47,164 bases of DNA from contig CANQOB010000011.1 in the NCBI GenBank assembly GCA_947625385.1, forward strand, positions 1 through 47,164, given 5' to 3'. The translations under genes and the position numbers were made by a program. Positions 19,396 through 30,021 of the stretch are shown piece by piece. Positions within the stretch are counted from its first letter, which is position 1; each line of letters begins with the position of its first letter. Source of the DNA: an uncultured Clostridia bacterium. Lineage in GTDB: Bacteria; Bacillota; Clostridia; Christensenellales; Borkfalkiaceae. A model generated the notes under the pieces. It ran no database searches, was not told the origin of the DNA, and saw only the letters and a program-made list of their open reading frames with translations.

Positions 19396-20823
19396 ATGGC
19401 AAAGGACAATTTCGTTTCACAGATCGCGGATATCGAGACGGATTTTCCGCAGTGGTACACCGACGTCGTGATCAAGACCAAACTCGTCGATTACGGACCC
19501 GTCAAGGGGACCATGGTCATCCGCCCCTACGGCTATGCCATCTGGGAGCATATCCGCAGCGAGCTCGATCGCCGTTTTCGGGAAATGGGGGTAGAAAACG
19601 CCTACTTCCCCATGCTCATCCCCATGTCCTTCCTCACCAAGGAAGCAGAACATGTCGAGGGCTTTGCTCCCGAGGTCGCCGTCGTCACGCATGCGGGCGG
19701 CGCAAAGCTTGAGGAGCCCTTGGTCGTGCGCCCCACATCCGAGACCATCATCGGTCACATGTTCGGCAAATGGGTGGAGAGCTGGCGCGATCTTCCCCTC
19801 CGCCAGAACCAGTGGTGCAACGTTATGCGCTGGGAAAAGACCACCCGTCCCTTCCTTCGGACGAGCGAATTTTTGTGGCAGGAAGGGCATTCCGTATTCG
19901 CCACGGGCGAGGAAGCCGAAGCGGCAACGCAGCAAATGCTCGCCTGTTATGCGGAATTTTGCAAGGAAGTGCTGTGCATGCCCGTTTTGACGGGTCGCAA
20001 GACGGAGAAAGAGAAGTTCGCCGGCGCGGTCGCAACGTACGGCATGGAGGCGATGATGCACGACGGCAAGAGCCTCCAAGCGGGCACGACCCACTACATG
20101 GGGCAGAATTTCGCCAAGGCGTTCGAGATACAGTTTACGGGCAGAGAGGGGACGCTGCAATACGGCTATACGATGAGTTACGGCGTCTCGACCCGTCTCA
20201 TCGGCGCTCTGATCATGACGCACGGCGACGCGCGCGGACTCGTTCTGCCGCCTCCCGTTGCGCCCTACGAGGTCGTCATCGTCCCCATCGCCATGAAGAA
20301 GGAGGGCGTGCTCGACGCCTGCCGCGCGCTCGCGGACAGGCTGAAACAAGCGGGCGTCCGCGTGCTTGTGGACGATAGCGACAACTCCCCCGGATGGAAG
20401 TTCAACGAATGGGAGATGAAGGGGGTGCCGCTCCGCATCGAGCTCGGTCCGCGTGACATCGAACAGGCAAAGATGACGGTCATGCGCCGCGATACGCTCG
20501 AAAAGACGGAACTCCCCCTCGGCAGCGCGGAAGAGGGCGTCTCCGCCCTCATCAAGGACATCTGCGCCTCGCTCTATCGCCGTGCGGAGGCGCGCATGCA
20601 GACGCGCATCGTGAACGCCGGCTCGCTCGACGAACTTTTAAGGGCGGTCGACGGCGGAAATTTCGTCCGCGCCGGTTGGTGCGGGGAGCGCGCTTGCGAG
20701 GACAAAGTCAAAGAGTTCGCACAGGCGACCGCGCGCGTCATCGACGAACGGGAGGACATGCCGACCTGCGTCTGCTGCGGCAAAAAGGCGAAGCATACGG
20801 TATTCTTCGCCCGCGCATATTGA
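19396..20823 (+). CDS. proS: Prolyl-tRNA synthetase (short, eukaryote/archaea-like type)
   Basis: A 475-residue class II ProRS charging tRNA-Pro. It lacks the editing insertion of the long bacterial type. Motif 1 region FPMLIPMSFL, motif 2 LRQNQWCNVMRWE, and motif 3-type GVSTRLIGALIMTHGD are visible, followed by the anticodon-binding domain (from about 290, VVIVPIAMKKEG) and the C-terminal zinc-like region with CVCCGKKAKHTVFFARAY, the typical terminus of this type. RBS TTCGGAGA precedes the ATG. It heads an operon with asnS, a yitT homologue and a nucleoside hydrolase. Confidence 0.95.
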   Translation: MAKDNFVSQIADIETDFPQWYTDVVIKTKLVDYGPVKGTMVIRPYGYAIWEHIRSELDRRFREMGVENAYFPMLIPMSFLTKEAEHVEGFAPEVAVVTHAGGAKLEEPLVVRPTSETIIGHMFGKWVESWRDLPLRQNQWCNVMRWEKTTRPFLRTSEFLWQEGHSVFATGEEAEAATQQMLACYAEFCKEVLCMPVLTGRKTEKEKFAGAVATYGMEAMMHDGKSLQAGTTHYMGQNFAKAFEIQFTGREGTLQYGYTMSYGVSTRLIGALIMTHGDARGLVLPPPVAPYEVVIVPIAMKKEGVLDACRALADRLKQAGVRVLVDDSDNSPGWKFNEWEMKGVPLRIELGPRDIEQAKMTVMRRDTLEKTELPLGSAEEGVSALIKDICASLYRRAEARMQTRIVNAGSLDELLRAVDGGNFVRAGWCGERACEDKVKEFAQATARVIDEREDMPTCVCCGKKAKHTVFFARAY

Positions 20824-20832
20824 GGTGATGCC

Positions 20833-22206
<1,374 letters not shown>

Positions 22207-22226
22207 GGACGGTCGCCGGGTAAGGT

Positions 22227-23168
22227 ATGGAGAAACAAAAGTTGCGGGAAAAAACCGCTTGGGTCTTTACGATGGGCGTTCTGCCCGTCCTCATCACGGG
22301 CGTCGTGCGCGCCCTCGCCATCTATGTCTTTGTCACGCCCAACAACTTCGCGCCGGGCGGCATCAACGGTCTGTCCGTCCTGCTCGAATATCTCTGCGGA
22401 CAGGCGGGGCTGCACGTCAGCTGGGGTTGGTTCTTGCTCGCGTTCAGCGTGCCGCTCTTTTTCCTCGCCTTCTTCCTCGTGGGGAAGCGGGAAGCGATCG
22501 TCTCGACGGGCTCCATGCTCCTCTCCTCCGGACTCGGCATCCTGTTCGACGAGATCGAGGGATTTCCGCAGTTCTTTGCGCCGCCCGGGAGCGAGCCCAT
22601 CGCCTACGGCATCATGGCGGCGGTCGCCAGCGGGATTCTTCTCGGCATTCCGCTCGCCGTGCTGCTCCGCTGCTGTAATACCGCGGGCGGGACGTCCATC
22701 ATCGCCTCCGTCATCCACAGGAAATGGAAGCAGATGAGCATCAACTGGATGACGTTCATCTTCGACGCGATCGTCGTTGTCTCCTCCTTTTTCGTGTACT
22801 TCAAGTGGGGGGAGCCGTTTGCGGACAATTTTGCCGTCAACCTCATGCCCGTTCTGCTCGCCCTCGTCTCGCTGTATGTGACGAGCAAGGTGACCGACGT
22901 CATCCTGCACGGCTTGCAGACGGCTTACAAATTCCAGATCATCACCGATCATCCCGACGAGCTCGCCAAGGAGATCATGGAAAAGACGCATCACGGCGTG
23001 ACGCTCATGCACGCGACGGGCATGTACTCCCACACCGAGAAGAGCATGCTCGTCTGCCTTGTCCGCAAGCGCAACATCGCGCAGGTACAGCGCATCATCA
23101 AGCAATATCCCGACACTTTCGCCTATTTCGATTCCGCTTCCGAAGTGTACGGCAAATTCGTGAGGTGA
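22227..23168 (+). CDS. YitT-family membrane protein (DUF161/DUF2179)
   Basis: A 313-residue integral membrane protein. About five to six membrane helices occupy residues 15-220, including the family signatures VTPNNFAPGGINGLSVL and GIPLAVLLRCCNTAGGTSIIA. A soluble DUF2179 domain (about 235-313, HHGVTLMHATGMYSHTEKSML) closes the protein. The function of YitT proteins is not settled; they are proposed to be transporters. It is third in the proS operon. The RBS (TAAGGT) is close to the ATG and weak. Confidence 0.9.
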   Translation: MEKQKLREKTAWVFTMGVLPVLITGVVRALAIYVFVTPNNFAPGGINGLSVLLEYLCGQAGLHVSWGWFLLAFSVPLFFLAFFLVGKREAIVSTGSMLLSSGLGILFDEIEGFPQFFAPPGSEPIAYGIMAAVASGILLGIPLAVLLRCCNTAGGTSIIASVIHRKWKQMSINWMTFIFDAIVVVSSFFVYFKWGEPFADNFAVNLMPVLLALVSLYVTSKVTDVILHGLQTAYKFQIITDHPDELAKEIMEKTHHGVTLMHATGMYSHTEKSMLVCLVRKRNIAQVQRIIKQYPDTFAYFDSASEVYGKFVR

Positions 23169-23171
23169 ACC

Positions 23172-23960
23172 GTGAAACTCATCGTATGCTGTGACTACGG
23201 GCTGGATGACGCGCTCGCCACCGCCGACCTTTTGGCGCATGCGGCGGAGGACGGCTATTCGGTCGACATCGTTGCCGTCGGCGGCAACGTGCCTCCCGCC
23301 GTCGCTTTGGAAAACGCAAAAAAGCTCGTCGAAAATTGTGCTTCGAAACCCGCCTGTATCGTGGATACCACGGACATGGTACAGCCGTTTTGCTTCCTGA
23401 AAGACATCCACGGCTCGGACGGCATGGGAAATCTCTTCAAATTCGTGCGGTGCAGCGTTCCCGTTGTGCCCTTCCGTACCTGGCTCGGCGGGCTCAAAGA
23501 GGAGTATGTGCTGTTGAGCCTCGGCCCCATGACGGTCGTGCCAGACATCCTCAAAAAAGGGAACTGCACGCGGTTCGTCTTTATGGGCGGGAACATCGCG
23601 GAGACGCCGAACTACCGCGGCTACGAGTTCAACCACGCCCTCAACCGCAGCGCATTCTCCGCCGCCGTACGGCGCGCGCATGTCGCCGTCACGATGGACA
23701 CCTGCCGCCATCCGCTCTTCAATATTCAGGAGGAGGAGATCGCGGGGGACGGGCTGCTCCGCAAGATCGCCCGCCGCATCCGCGAGCAGACCTTTGTCTC
23801 GGGCGAAAAGGGGTGCTACGTCTGGGACGACATCGCCGTCAAATATCTCCGCCACCCCGACTGGTTCGAAACCTATGAAGCGGCGGACAAGGACGGCAAC
23901 GCGCTCACCGTCGCCCGCTATACATACGGCAAAAAATTTACGGACATTTTGGAAGCATAA
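23172..23960 (+). CDS. Nucleoside hydrolase-like protein
   Basis: A 262-residue member of the inosine-uridine nucleoside hydrolase fold, expected to cleave N-glycosidic bonds of ribonucleosides. The N-terminal metal site CDYGLDDALA keeps three of the usual Asp residues but has Cys where the first Asp of the canonical DxDxGxDD stands. Further motifs are LSLGPMTVVPDIL, FVFMGGNIAETP and EFNHALN; the usual HDP near the C-terminus appears as WDDIAVKY. The altered positions leave activity open. The start is GTG behind GAGGTGAACC, 3 bp after the yitT stop. Last gene of the operon. Confidence 0.8.
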   Translation: MKLIVCCDYGLDDALATADLLAHAAEDGYSVDIVAVGGNVPPAVALENAKKLVENCASKPACIVDTTDMVQPFCFLKDIHGSDGMGNLFKFVRCSVPVVPFRTWLGGLKEEYVLLSLGPMTVVPDILKKGNCTRFVFMGGNIAETPNYRGYEFNHALNRSAFSAAVRRAHVAVTMDTCRHPLFNIQEEEIAGDGLLRKIARRIREQTFVSGEKGCYVWDDIAVKYLRHPDWFETYEAADKDGNALTVARYTYGKKFTDILEA

Positions 23961-23980
23961 CGCCGCGGCGTCCGGAAAGC

Positions 23981-24022
23981 AAAACAGTGCGTGGGTCTGC
24001 GATCGCCCACGCACTGTTTTTT
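23981..24022 (+). terminator. Terminator of the proS operon
   Basis: A perfect 15-bp stem (AAAACAGTGCGTGGG and its complement) with a 10-nt loop and a T-run; it also has A/T-runs to serve the converging XRE gene. Confidence 0.92.
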
Positions 24023-24029
24023 GGTGTTT

Positions 24030-24251
24030 TCAGGGAGACTCCCGGTCGCTCTCGTATTCGACGAGCTCGTCGAGCGTAATGCCGAAGATCTCGGCGAGAC
24101 GGCAGAGCGTATAGATATCGGGTGTGCTGTACCCGGTCTCGTAGTTGCAAACAAGGCTCTTCCGCCCGTTCAACAGGTTGGCAAGCTCTTCCTGCGTCAT
24201 GCCCATTTGCTGCCTATAAAATTTAATATTTTCGGGAATTCGTGTTTTCAT
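24030..24251 (-). CDS. Small XRE-family transcriptional regulator
   Basis: A 73-residue Cro/CI-type HTH protein: IKFYRQQMGMTQEELANLLNGRKSLVCNYETG gives the five-helix DNA-binding domain (written here in family form, positions 9-40), followed by TLCRLAEIFGITLDELV. No ligand domain. The ATG lies just after AAGGAT. It is divergent from the lipoprotein gene at 24341, and two TACAA-N5-TTGTA operators lie between them, so it most likely represses that promoter and perhaps itself. Confidence 0.9.
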   Translation of the reverse strand: MKTRIPENIKFYRQQMGMTQEELANLLNGRKSLVCNYETGYSTPDIYTLCRLAEIFGITLDELVEYESDRESP

Positions 24252-24255
24252 ATCC

Positions 24256-24313
24256 TTGACAAAAGTACAAGTTCTTTGTATAATATAGGTAAAAGTACAA
24301 AGAAATTGTACTT
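24256..24313 (+). promoter_or_regulatory. Lipoprotein promoter with two matched operators
   Basis: TTGACA (24256-24261), 17 nt, TATAAT (24279-24284) is a perfect promoter. Operator O1 TACAA-GTTCT-TTGTA (24266-24280) fills the spacer. Operator O2 TACAA-AGAAA-TTGTA (24296-24310), with arms extendable to eight bases (24293-24313), lies at the transcription start. Their centres are 30 bp apart, about three helical turns, on the same DNA face. Confidence 0.88.
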
Positions 24314-24340
24314 AATTTTTGTAAAAAGGAGAAATTCAAA

Positions 24341-25153
24341 ATGAAACGGCAAACAATTTTCTTTTCGGTCGCGCTGTCCGTCGTGCTCTGCGCCGCGATG
24401 GCGGGGTGTGCTCCCGGCTCGGCGGAGAACCGCGCGATCGAAGAGGCGAAGAACGCGAAGGGGATCGAGGTCACCGAGGAAGAATGGAACGAGGCGATGA
24501 CGTATTTTCAGCGCGCCGACGCCGAGTACACGGTCGAAGGGGAATGGACGGTGGAGACAGATGATTATCATATTCAATGGGGTTATCCGTATGCTTTTTT
24601 GAAGATGAGCATTCGCTCTTTCGTAAAAGACAAAAGAGTTTATTTACGAGAAAATTACATTACAGATTTTGAAGATCAGGAACAGGAAGATCAATTCGTG
24701 AGCACTGCCACGTGGATAGGTCACTATCCCGAGCTATATGCGGCAGTGACGGAGGATGGTAGCTTTATTTATGCACAGGATAAAGAGGGTGGGTGGTATC
24801 AAACGAAAGCTCCTGAAGAGGATGGATGGGGATGGTATAAAACGAAATCTCCTACGGCAGCATTGACCGATGTGGCATTCGGTGACATGATAGTAATCGT
24901 TGGAGTGCTCACGGAATCCTTGCCATTGGACTATAAATCATATCAATATGATGCAGAAAATGGAACGTATGCGTATGTTAACATTGATGGGCTTCTCACA
25001 TACACATTTGACAAGATCGATGGAAAAATTCGTTTAACTTCTATCTATGTGCAACTTAACGAGGGACCGGGTCCCGGTGTCAAGAGCGAGTCGGCTTGTG
25101 TATTCTCCTATTCCGCACCCGATATTATTCTTCCCGAGGTCGGGGAAGAATGA
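24341..25153 (+). CDS. Putative lipoprotein, mosaic base composition
   Basis: A 270-residue exported protein of unknown function. The signal peptide (1-22) ends in AMAGC, so Cys23 is the likely lipidation site. A short helical acidic region (28-60) precedes a beta-rich, Tyr/Trp/Asp-rich domain with tandem-like WYQTKAPEEDGWGWYKTKSP near residues 160-180. The first 200 bp are GC-rich like the neighbours, while about 24550-25070 is strikingly AT-rich with different codon use, as if the C-terminal domain came from elsewhere. RBS AAAAGGAG. Expression is probably repressed by the divergent XRE protein. Confidence 0.8.
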   Translation: MKRQTIFFSVALSVVLCAAMAGCAPGSAENRAIEEAKNAKGIEVTEEEWNEAMTYFQRADAEYTVEGEWTVETDDYHIQWGYPYAFLKMSIRSFVKDKRVYLRENYITDFEDQEQEDQFVSTATWIGHYPELYAAVTEDGSFIYAQDKEGGWYQTKAPEEDGWGWYKTKSPTAALTDVAFGDMIVIVGVLTESLPLDYKSYQYDAENGTYAYVNIDGLLTYTFDKIDGKIRLTSIYVQLNEGPGPGVKSESACVFSYSAPDIILPEVGEE

Positions 25154-25181
25154 GAAGTCCGTAGCCCTTGTTGGTTTTTGC

Positions 25182-25213
25182 AAGCTCTCCTGTTCTCGGG
25201 GGAGCTTTTTTCG
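25182..25213 (+). terminator. Terminator after the lipoprotein gene
   Basis: Stem AAGCTCTCC/GGGGAGCTT (one U-G pair), 8-nt loop, then TTTTTT. Confidence 0.85.
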
Positions 25214-25218
25214 TTTAG

Positions 25219-25241
25219 CCGCGGGAAAAACGCGGTATAAT
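25219..25241 (+). promoter_or_regulatory. Probable clpB -10 box and inverted repeat
   Basis: TATAAT (25236-25241) is preceded by CCGCG-N7-CGCGG in the spacer; the -35 box is poor. No CIRCE or CtsR-type site is recognisable, so heat-shock control, if any, uses another element. Confidence 0.45.
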
Positions 25242-25290
25242 AAATAGCGAAAGAAAGAGCCGCAACCTACGCTGCGGAAAGGGGGGACGT

Positions 25291-27870
25291 ATGAATCCCG
25301 AAAAATACACAAAAAAGACGGTTCAGGCGATTCAGGACGCGCAGAGCGCTGCCGTCGCCCGCGGAAACCAGGAGCTGACCGCTCTTCATCTTTTATCTGC
25401 GCTGCTCGAAAAGGACGGCGTATGCGTGCGCATCCTGCGCCGTGCGGGCGTGGATGCGGAGGGGCTTTCCCGCGTTGCGGAGGAGGAGCTCGACAGGCTC
25501 CCCCGCGTCTCCAACGTGAGCCCGTCCAACCTCTATGCCTCCGCTGCGTTCGCGCGCATATTCGGCGAGGCGGAAAAGCTCGCCGAGGGGATGAAGGACG
25601 ACTACGTCTCTGTGGAGCACCTCTTTTTGTGCCTCTTCGACAACGCGGAGGGGAGGCTGCAAGAGGTGTTCAAACGCTTCGGCGTGACCAAAGAGAGGTT
25701 TCTCGAAGGCATGAAGGCGGTGCGCGGCAACCAAAGCGTCACGAGCGACAGCCCCGAGACGACCTACGAGGCGCTCGAAAAGTACGGCACCGATCTCACG
25801 AAACTTGCCGCCGAGCATAAGCTCGAGCCCGTCATCGGGCGGGACGAGGAGATCCGCAACGTCATCCGCATCCTCTCCCGCAAGACCAAAAACAATCCCG
25901 TCCTCATCGGCGAGCCCGGCGTGGGCAAGACGGCGATCGCGGAGGGTCTCGCCCAGCGCATCGCGCGCGAGGATGTCCCCGAGGGCTTGAAGGGAAAGAC
26001 GCTCTTTTCCCTCGATATGGGCGCCCTCATTGCGGGCGCAAAGTACCGCGGCGAGTTCGAGGAGCGCCTCAAAGCCGTGCTTGCGGAAGTCACGCGTTCG
26101 GCGGGCGGCGTGCTTCTCTTCATCGACGAGCTCCACACCGTCGTGGGCGCGGGAAAGAGCGAGGGCGCGATGGACGCGGGCAATCTCTTGAAGCCGCTCC
26201 TTGCGCGGGGCGAACTGCACTGTATCGGTGCGACCACCCTCGACGAATACCGCAAATACGTCGAAAAGGACGCGGCGCTTTCCAGAAGATTCCAACCCGT
26301 CATGGTGGGCGAGCCCTCGGTGGAGGACACCGTCTCCATTCTGCGCGGGCTCAAAGAGCGCTTCGAGATCTTCCACGGCGTGCGCATCCACGACGACGCG
26401 CTCATCGCCGCCGCAACGCTCTCCGACCGCTATATTTCCGACCGTTTTCTGCCCGACAAAGCCATCGACCTCGTTGACGAGGCGGCGGCGTCCATCCGCA
26501 CGGAGATCGACTCCATGCCCGCCGAAATGGATGCGTTGAACCGCCGCATCATCCAGCTCGAAGTGGAGGAAAAGGCTCTCGAAAAGGAAGGGGACGACGG
26601 CTCCCGCTCCCGCCTCGGGGCGCTCAAAAAAGAGCTCGCCGAGAGCAAGGAGCAATTCACGGCGATGAAAGCGAAGTGGGAGGAGGAGAAGGGCGCCATC
26701 CGCGCCGAAAAGGAGCTCAAAGAGCAGATCGACCGTATGCAGGGCGAGATCGACACCGCCATGACGCGGGGCGAACTCGAACGGGCGTCGAGGCTTCGCT
26801 ACGGCGAACTTCCCGCGCTGAAAAAGCAGCTCGAAGAGGCGAAAAAGAGCGTCGCGTCCCGCGAAAACGCCCTTTTGCAGGACGAGGTCACCGAGGAGGA
26901 GATCGAAAAGATCGTCTCGCGCTGGACGGGGATTCCCGTCGCCCGTCTCAAAGAGGGGGAGCGCGAAAAGCTCCTCCGCCTCGAAAGCGATCTCCATAAG
27001 CGCGTCGTGGGGCAGAACGAGGCGGTCTCCAAGGTCGCCGAAGCCATTCTGCGCGCGCGGGCGGGCATCTCCGACCCCAACCGTCCCATCGGCTCCTTCC
27101 TGTTTTTGGGGCCCACGGGCGTCGGAAAGACGGAACTCGCCAAGTCCCTCGCCGAAAATCTCTTCGACGACGAAAAGAACCTCATCCGCATCGACATGAG
27201 CGAATATATGGAGAAATTCTCCGTCTCCCGTCTCGTCGGTGCGCCTCCCGGATACGTCGGCTACGAGGAGGGAGGCGAGCTCACCGAGGCGGTGAGAAGG
27301 CGCCCGTACTCCATCGTGCTCTTCGACGAGATCGAAAAGGCGCATCCCGACGTGTTCAATCTCCTGTTGCAGATTCTCGACGACGGCAGGGTGACCGATT
27401 CGCAGGGCAGGACGGTCGACTTCAAGAACACCGTCATCATCCTCACCTCCAATCTCGGCGCGCAGTTCATCGCGGACGGCATCGAGAACGGGGAGATCTC
27501 CGAGGAGGCGAAGGAGCAGATCTCTTCGCTGCTGCGCCGCACGTTCCGCCCCGAATTTTTGAACAGGCTGGACGAGATCGTCACCTTCCGGCCGCTCACG
27601 CGCGAGGATGTGGACGGAATCGTGGAGATCTTGCTCGGGCGTCTTTCGAAGCGGCTCCTGCCCCTCGTCCTCGAAGTCACAAAGCGCGCCAAGGCGTACA
27701 TCTCCGACGGCGGCTACGACAGCGTGTACGGCGCCCGCCCGCTCAAACGGTTCATCCAATCCCGCGCGGAGACGATGATCGCCCGCTATATCGTCAAAAA
27801 CGACCCCGCCCCCGGGAGCAAGCTCATCCTCGACGCGAACGAGGACGGATTGCTTCTCAAAACCGAATAA
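25291..27870 (+). CDS. clpB: ClpB-type disaggregase (HSP100)
   Basis: An 859-residue AAA+ protein that threads aggregated proteins together with DnaK. The N-domain (1-145) starts [20 protein letters not shown]1 has Walker [10 protein letters not shown] near residue 205 and Walker [10 protein letters not shown]; a coiled-coil middle domain runs about 400-520; NBD2 has GPTGVGKTE near residue 605, the pore loop GYVGYEEGG and the arginine-finger region, then the small C-terminal domain ([21 protein letters not shown]). Length and middle domain distinguish it from ClpA and ClpC. GGAAAGGGGGG precedes the ATG. Confidence 0.95.
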   Translation: MNPEKYTKKTVQAIQDAQSAAVARGNQELTALHLLSALLEKDGVCVRILRRAGVDAEGLSRVAEEELDRLPRVSNVSPSNLYASAAFARIFGEAEKLAEGMKDDYVSVEHLFLCLFDNAEGRLQEVFKRFGVTKERFLEGMKAVRGNQSVTSDSPETTYEALEKYGTDLTKLAAEHKLEPVIGRDEEIRNVIRILSRKTKNNPVLIGEPGVGKTAIAEGLAQRIAREDVPEGLKGKTLFSLDMGALIAGAKYRGEFEERLKAVLAEVTRSAGGVLLFIDELHTVVGAGKSEGAMDAGNLLKPLLARGELHCIGATTLDEYRKYVEKDAALSRRFQPVMVGEPSVEDTVSILRGLKERFEIFHGVRIHDDALIAAATLSDRYISDRFLPDKAIDLVDEAAASIRTEIDSMPAEMDALNRRIIQLEVEEKALEKEGDDGSRSRLGALKKELAESKEQFTAMKAKWEEEKGAIRAEKELKEQIDRMQGEIDTAMTRGELERASRLRYGELPALKKQLEEAKKSVASRENALLQDEVTEEEIEKIVSRWTGIPVARLKEGEREKLLRLESDLHKRVVGQNEAVSKVAEAILRARAGISDPNRPIGSFLFLGPTGVGKTELAKSLAENLFDDEKNLIRIDMSEYMEKFSVSRLVGAPPGYVGYEEGGELTEAVRRRPYSIVLFDEIEKAHPDVFNLLLQILDDGRVTDSQGRTVDFKNTVIILTSNLGAQFIADGIENGEISEEAKEQISSLLRRTFRPEFLNRLDEIVTFRPLTREDVDGIVEILLGRLSKRLLPLVLEVTKRAKAYISDGGYDSVYGARPLKRFIQSRAETMIARYIVKNDPAPGSKLILDANEDGLLLKTE

Positions 27871-27880
27871 AAAACCGCAT

Positions 27881-27919
27881 AAAAAAACCGCCCCGCGCTG
27901 CGTTGCAGCGCGGGGCGGT
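27881..27919 (-). terminator. Terminator of the aminopeptidase operon
   Basis: A perfect 15-bp GC-rich stem (27887-27901 and 27905-27919) with a 3-nt loop is followed by a T-run on the minus strand. The plus strand has no T-run after it, so clpB termination here is less certain. Confidence 0.85.
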
Positions 27920-27930
27920 CCCGTATCCTA

Positions 27931-29133
27931 TCATGCGCGATAGATCGCTTCGAGCGCGCGCCCGAGCAAAGGAAGGTCGGCAAGGGCGACCGTCTCTGCC
28001 GCGGAGTGCATGGCGAGCTGGGCGATGCCGACGTCCACGGCGGGCATCCCCGTGCGCGAGAGGAGAATCGTCCCGAGCGTGGACCCGCTCCGTGCGTCCG
28101 AACGGTTGAAAAAAGTCTGCGTTTTGACGTCGGCGTCTTGCAGCGTCTTTTTGAGGAACGCGCCCGTCGGCGCGTCCGTCGCATAGGCGCCGCCCGCATG
28201 CGATTTGATGACTACCCCGCCGCCGGGCAGAGGGCGGTTGGAGGGGTCGCATGCCTCGGGATGGTTGGGATGCACGGCATGCGCATTGTCCAAAGAGACG
28301 AGCAGAGATCTGCGGAACGAGACGAGCTTCTCCTCCGCATCCTGTCCGTTTGCCGAGGCGAGCCGTTCGAGCACGCTTGCAAAGAGGTCTCCGCCCGCGC
28401 CCGCTTCCGTGCGGCTGCCGATCTCTTCCGCTTCGAAACAGGCGCAAAGAAGCGTTTTGCGGGGATTTTCGGCGGCAAGCAGTGCAGCCGCGGCGTGATA
28501 GACGCCCGTCAGATCGTCGAGACGGGGCGAGACGAGCAGTTCCCCGTTGGCGCCGCAGACCGCGGGCTCCGCGTCGGGCACGGCGAACAGGTCATAGGAG
28601 AGGGGATTCCCCAAGAGGGCAGCAAGGTCGCCCTTGCCGAGGCAAAGAAGGGGAAGTTCCGTCTGCAAATTGGGCGAAAATTTTTCGTTTGCGTCCCTGT
28701 TCTGGTGAATGGCGAGGGAGGGAATCACGACGTCGAAGTCGCTTGCAAACAGCGTCGTTTGCAGAGAGCCGTTTTCTTCCGAGACCCGCCTCCCCGCAAG
28801 TTTGAGGGGACGGTCGAAGAAGGTGTACCACAGCCCGCCGCCGTAGGGCTCCGCATTGAGACGGGTATATTGATCGTCCGAAAGCGCGTTCTCTTTGAGC
28901 TTGAAGCAGGGAGAATCGGTGTGCGAGGCGACGACCGTGTAGGGGCAGCCTTTCGCATAGCGGAAGGCGACGAGGCTCCCGCCGCGGACGACGAAGTAAG
29001 CGCCGCCGTTTTTCAGCTGCCAGCGCTCCTCTTCGAAAAGCTGCGTAAAGCCCGCTTCGCCGAGCATGCGGGAAACGTTCTCTGCGGCGTGGTAACAGGT
29101 ATAGGAAGTTTTCAAAAAGTCGGTAAAACGCAC
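27931..29133 (-). CDS. M18-family aminopeptidase
   Basis: A 400-residue zinc aminopeptidase (ApeB/aspartyl-aminopeptidase family) releasing N-terminal residues from peptides in the cytoplasm. Metal and active-site motifs are VASHTDSPCFKLK (His), SPRLDDLTGVY (Asp), CFEAEEIGSRTEAGAG (catalytic Glu pair), SLDNAHAVHPNHPE (Asp) and GIAQLAMHSAAE (His). It begins 3 bp after the YwaF-like gene in the same operon. Confidence 0.93.
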   Translation of the reverse strand: MRFTDFLKTSYTCYHAAENVSRMLGEAGFTQLFEEERWQLKNGGAYFVVRGGSLVAFRYAKGCPYTVVASHTDSPCFKLKENALSDDQYTRLNAEPYGGGLWYTFFDRPLKLAGRRVSEENGSLQTTLFASDFDVVIPSLAIHQNRDANEKFSPNLQTELPLLCLGKGDLAALLGNPLSYDLFAVPDAEPAVCGANGELLVSPRLDDLTGVYHAAAALLAAENPRKTLLCACFEAEEIGSRTEAGAGGDLFASVLERLASANGQDAEEKLVSFRRSLLVSLDNAHAVHPNHPEACDPSNRPLPGGGVVIKSHAGGAYATDAPTGAFLKKTLQDADVKTQTFFNRSDARSGSTLGTILLSRTGMPAVDVGIAQLAMHSAAETVALADLPLLGRALEAIYRA

Positions 29134-29136
29134 GGT

Positions 29137-30003
29137 TTACTCCTTTTTGCGCCCGCGCAGGTCGCGTATTTTTTGTTTGAGGCTGCGCATATCCGCGGAA
29201 AATCTCTTCGCATCCAGCGCAACGGAGAGCAGGAAGGCGAGGATGGCAATGAGCAAAAACAGGGGGATGGCATACCACAAGAGAGGGGTGTACGGACGCG
29301 TGCCGTCGCCGAGAAAGACGGACGGCGTAAAGATCTTGATGAGATCGAGCACCCATTCGAATCCCGCGGGCAGATTGGGCTGCATCACCATGCAGGGATT
29401 TGCGTAGTTTGCGAGCGTTTCATAGAGATTCTCCACGCCTCCGGGCAGCAATCCCGTGACGACGCAGATCACATTGTTGAACGTGATGAGGATGAGCGAT
29501 AAAAAGAAGAGAAGGGGAATCTTCCAGAAATTTTTGTAGTCGGGCTTGGTGAGTTTCAGAAGTCCCGGCAGGACGGAGGTCGCGATCAGCAGATTGTGGC
29601 AGACATAGAAGCGCGCGACTTCCCACTGGAAGAGATTCTGTCCCTGAAACCAGTAGGGGACGGTGATGGCGAGAAGGGGTCCCGCCGTGCCGACATAGAG
29701 AAGAAAGTCCTTGACCGCGGAGGACTTGCAGTACAGCACAAAGGGGGAGATGAGGATGAGGAAGGCGCACACGTTGTACGCCGTGTTTTCAAAGGCGAAG
29801 GGGGAATCGATCCTGCCCCAATAGTGCGGCCAGACAAAGGTCTTGGCAAGATGCTGGAAGATGTTCACCATCATGAGAAGGAGGAGCACCATCCTCTGCA
29901 TCTTCGGGCTCTGTTTGCGCAAGAGAAAGTACATGAGCACGACAAAGCCCACGGCAAGAAAGAGACAGAGAAAGTAGGCGACGGAGAGAAAATCGAGTTT
30001 CAT
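29137..30003 (-). CDS. YwaF-like (TIGR02206) integral membrane protein
   Basis: A 288-residue protein with six to seven membrane helices. The family pattern of a conserved HLAKTFVWPHYWG segment after the second helix and NTAYNVCAFLILISPF in the third is visible, and a basic cytoplasmic tail (KRFSADMRSLKQKIRDLRGR) ends it. The function of this family is unknown. It is flanked within the operon by a GNAT-type protein (18 bp upstream) and the M18 aminopeptidase. Confidence 0.8.
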   Translation of the reverse strand: MKLDFLSVAYFLCLFLAVGFVVLMYFLLRKQSPKMQRMVLLLLMMVNIFQHLAKTFVWPHYWGRIDSPFAFENTAYNVCAFLILISPFVLYCKSSAVKDFLLYVGTAGPLLAITVPYWFQGQNLFQWEVARFYVCHNLLIATSVLPGLLKLTKPDYKNFWKIPLLFFLSLILITFNNVICVVTGLLPGGVENLYETLANYANPCMVMQPNLPAGFEWVLDLIKIFTPSVFLGDGTRPYTPLLWYAIPLFLLIAILAFLLSVALDAKRFSADMRSLKQKIRDLRGRKKE

Positions 30004-30021
30004 GGCGTACCTGCCGAAAAA

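Noticed and set aside
25219-25290. CIRCE or CtsR operator before clpB
   Set aside because: Neither TTAGCACTC-N9-GAGTGCTAA nor the GGTCAAA heptad is present.
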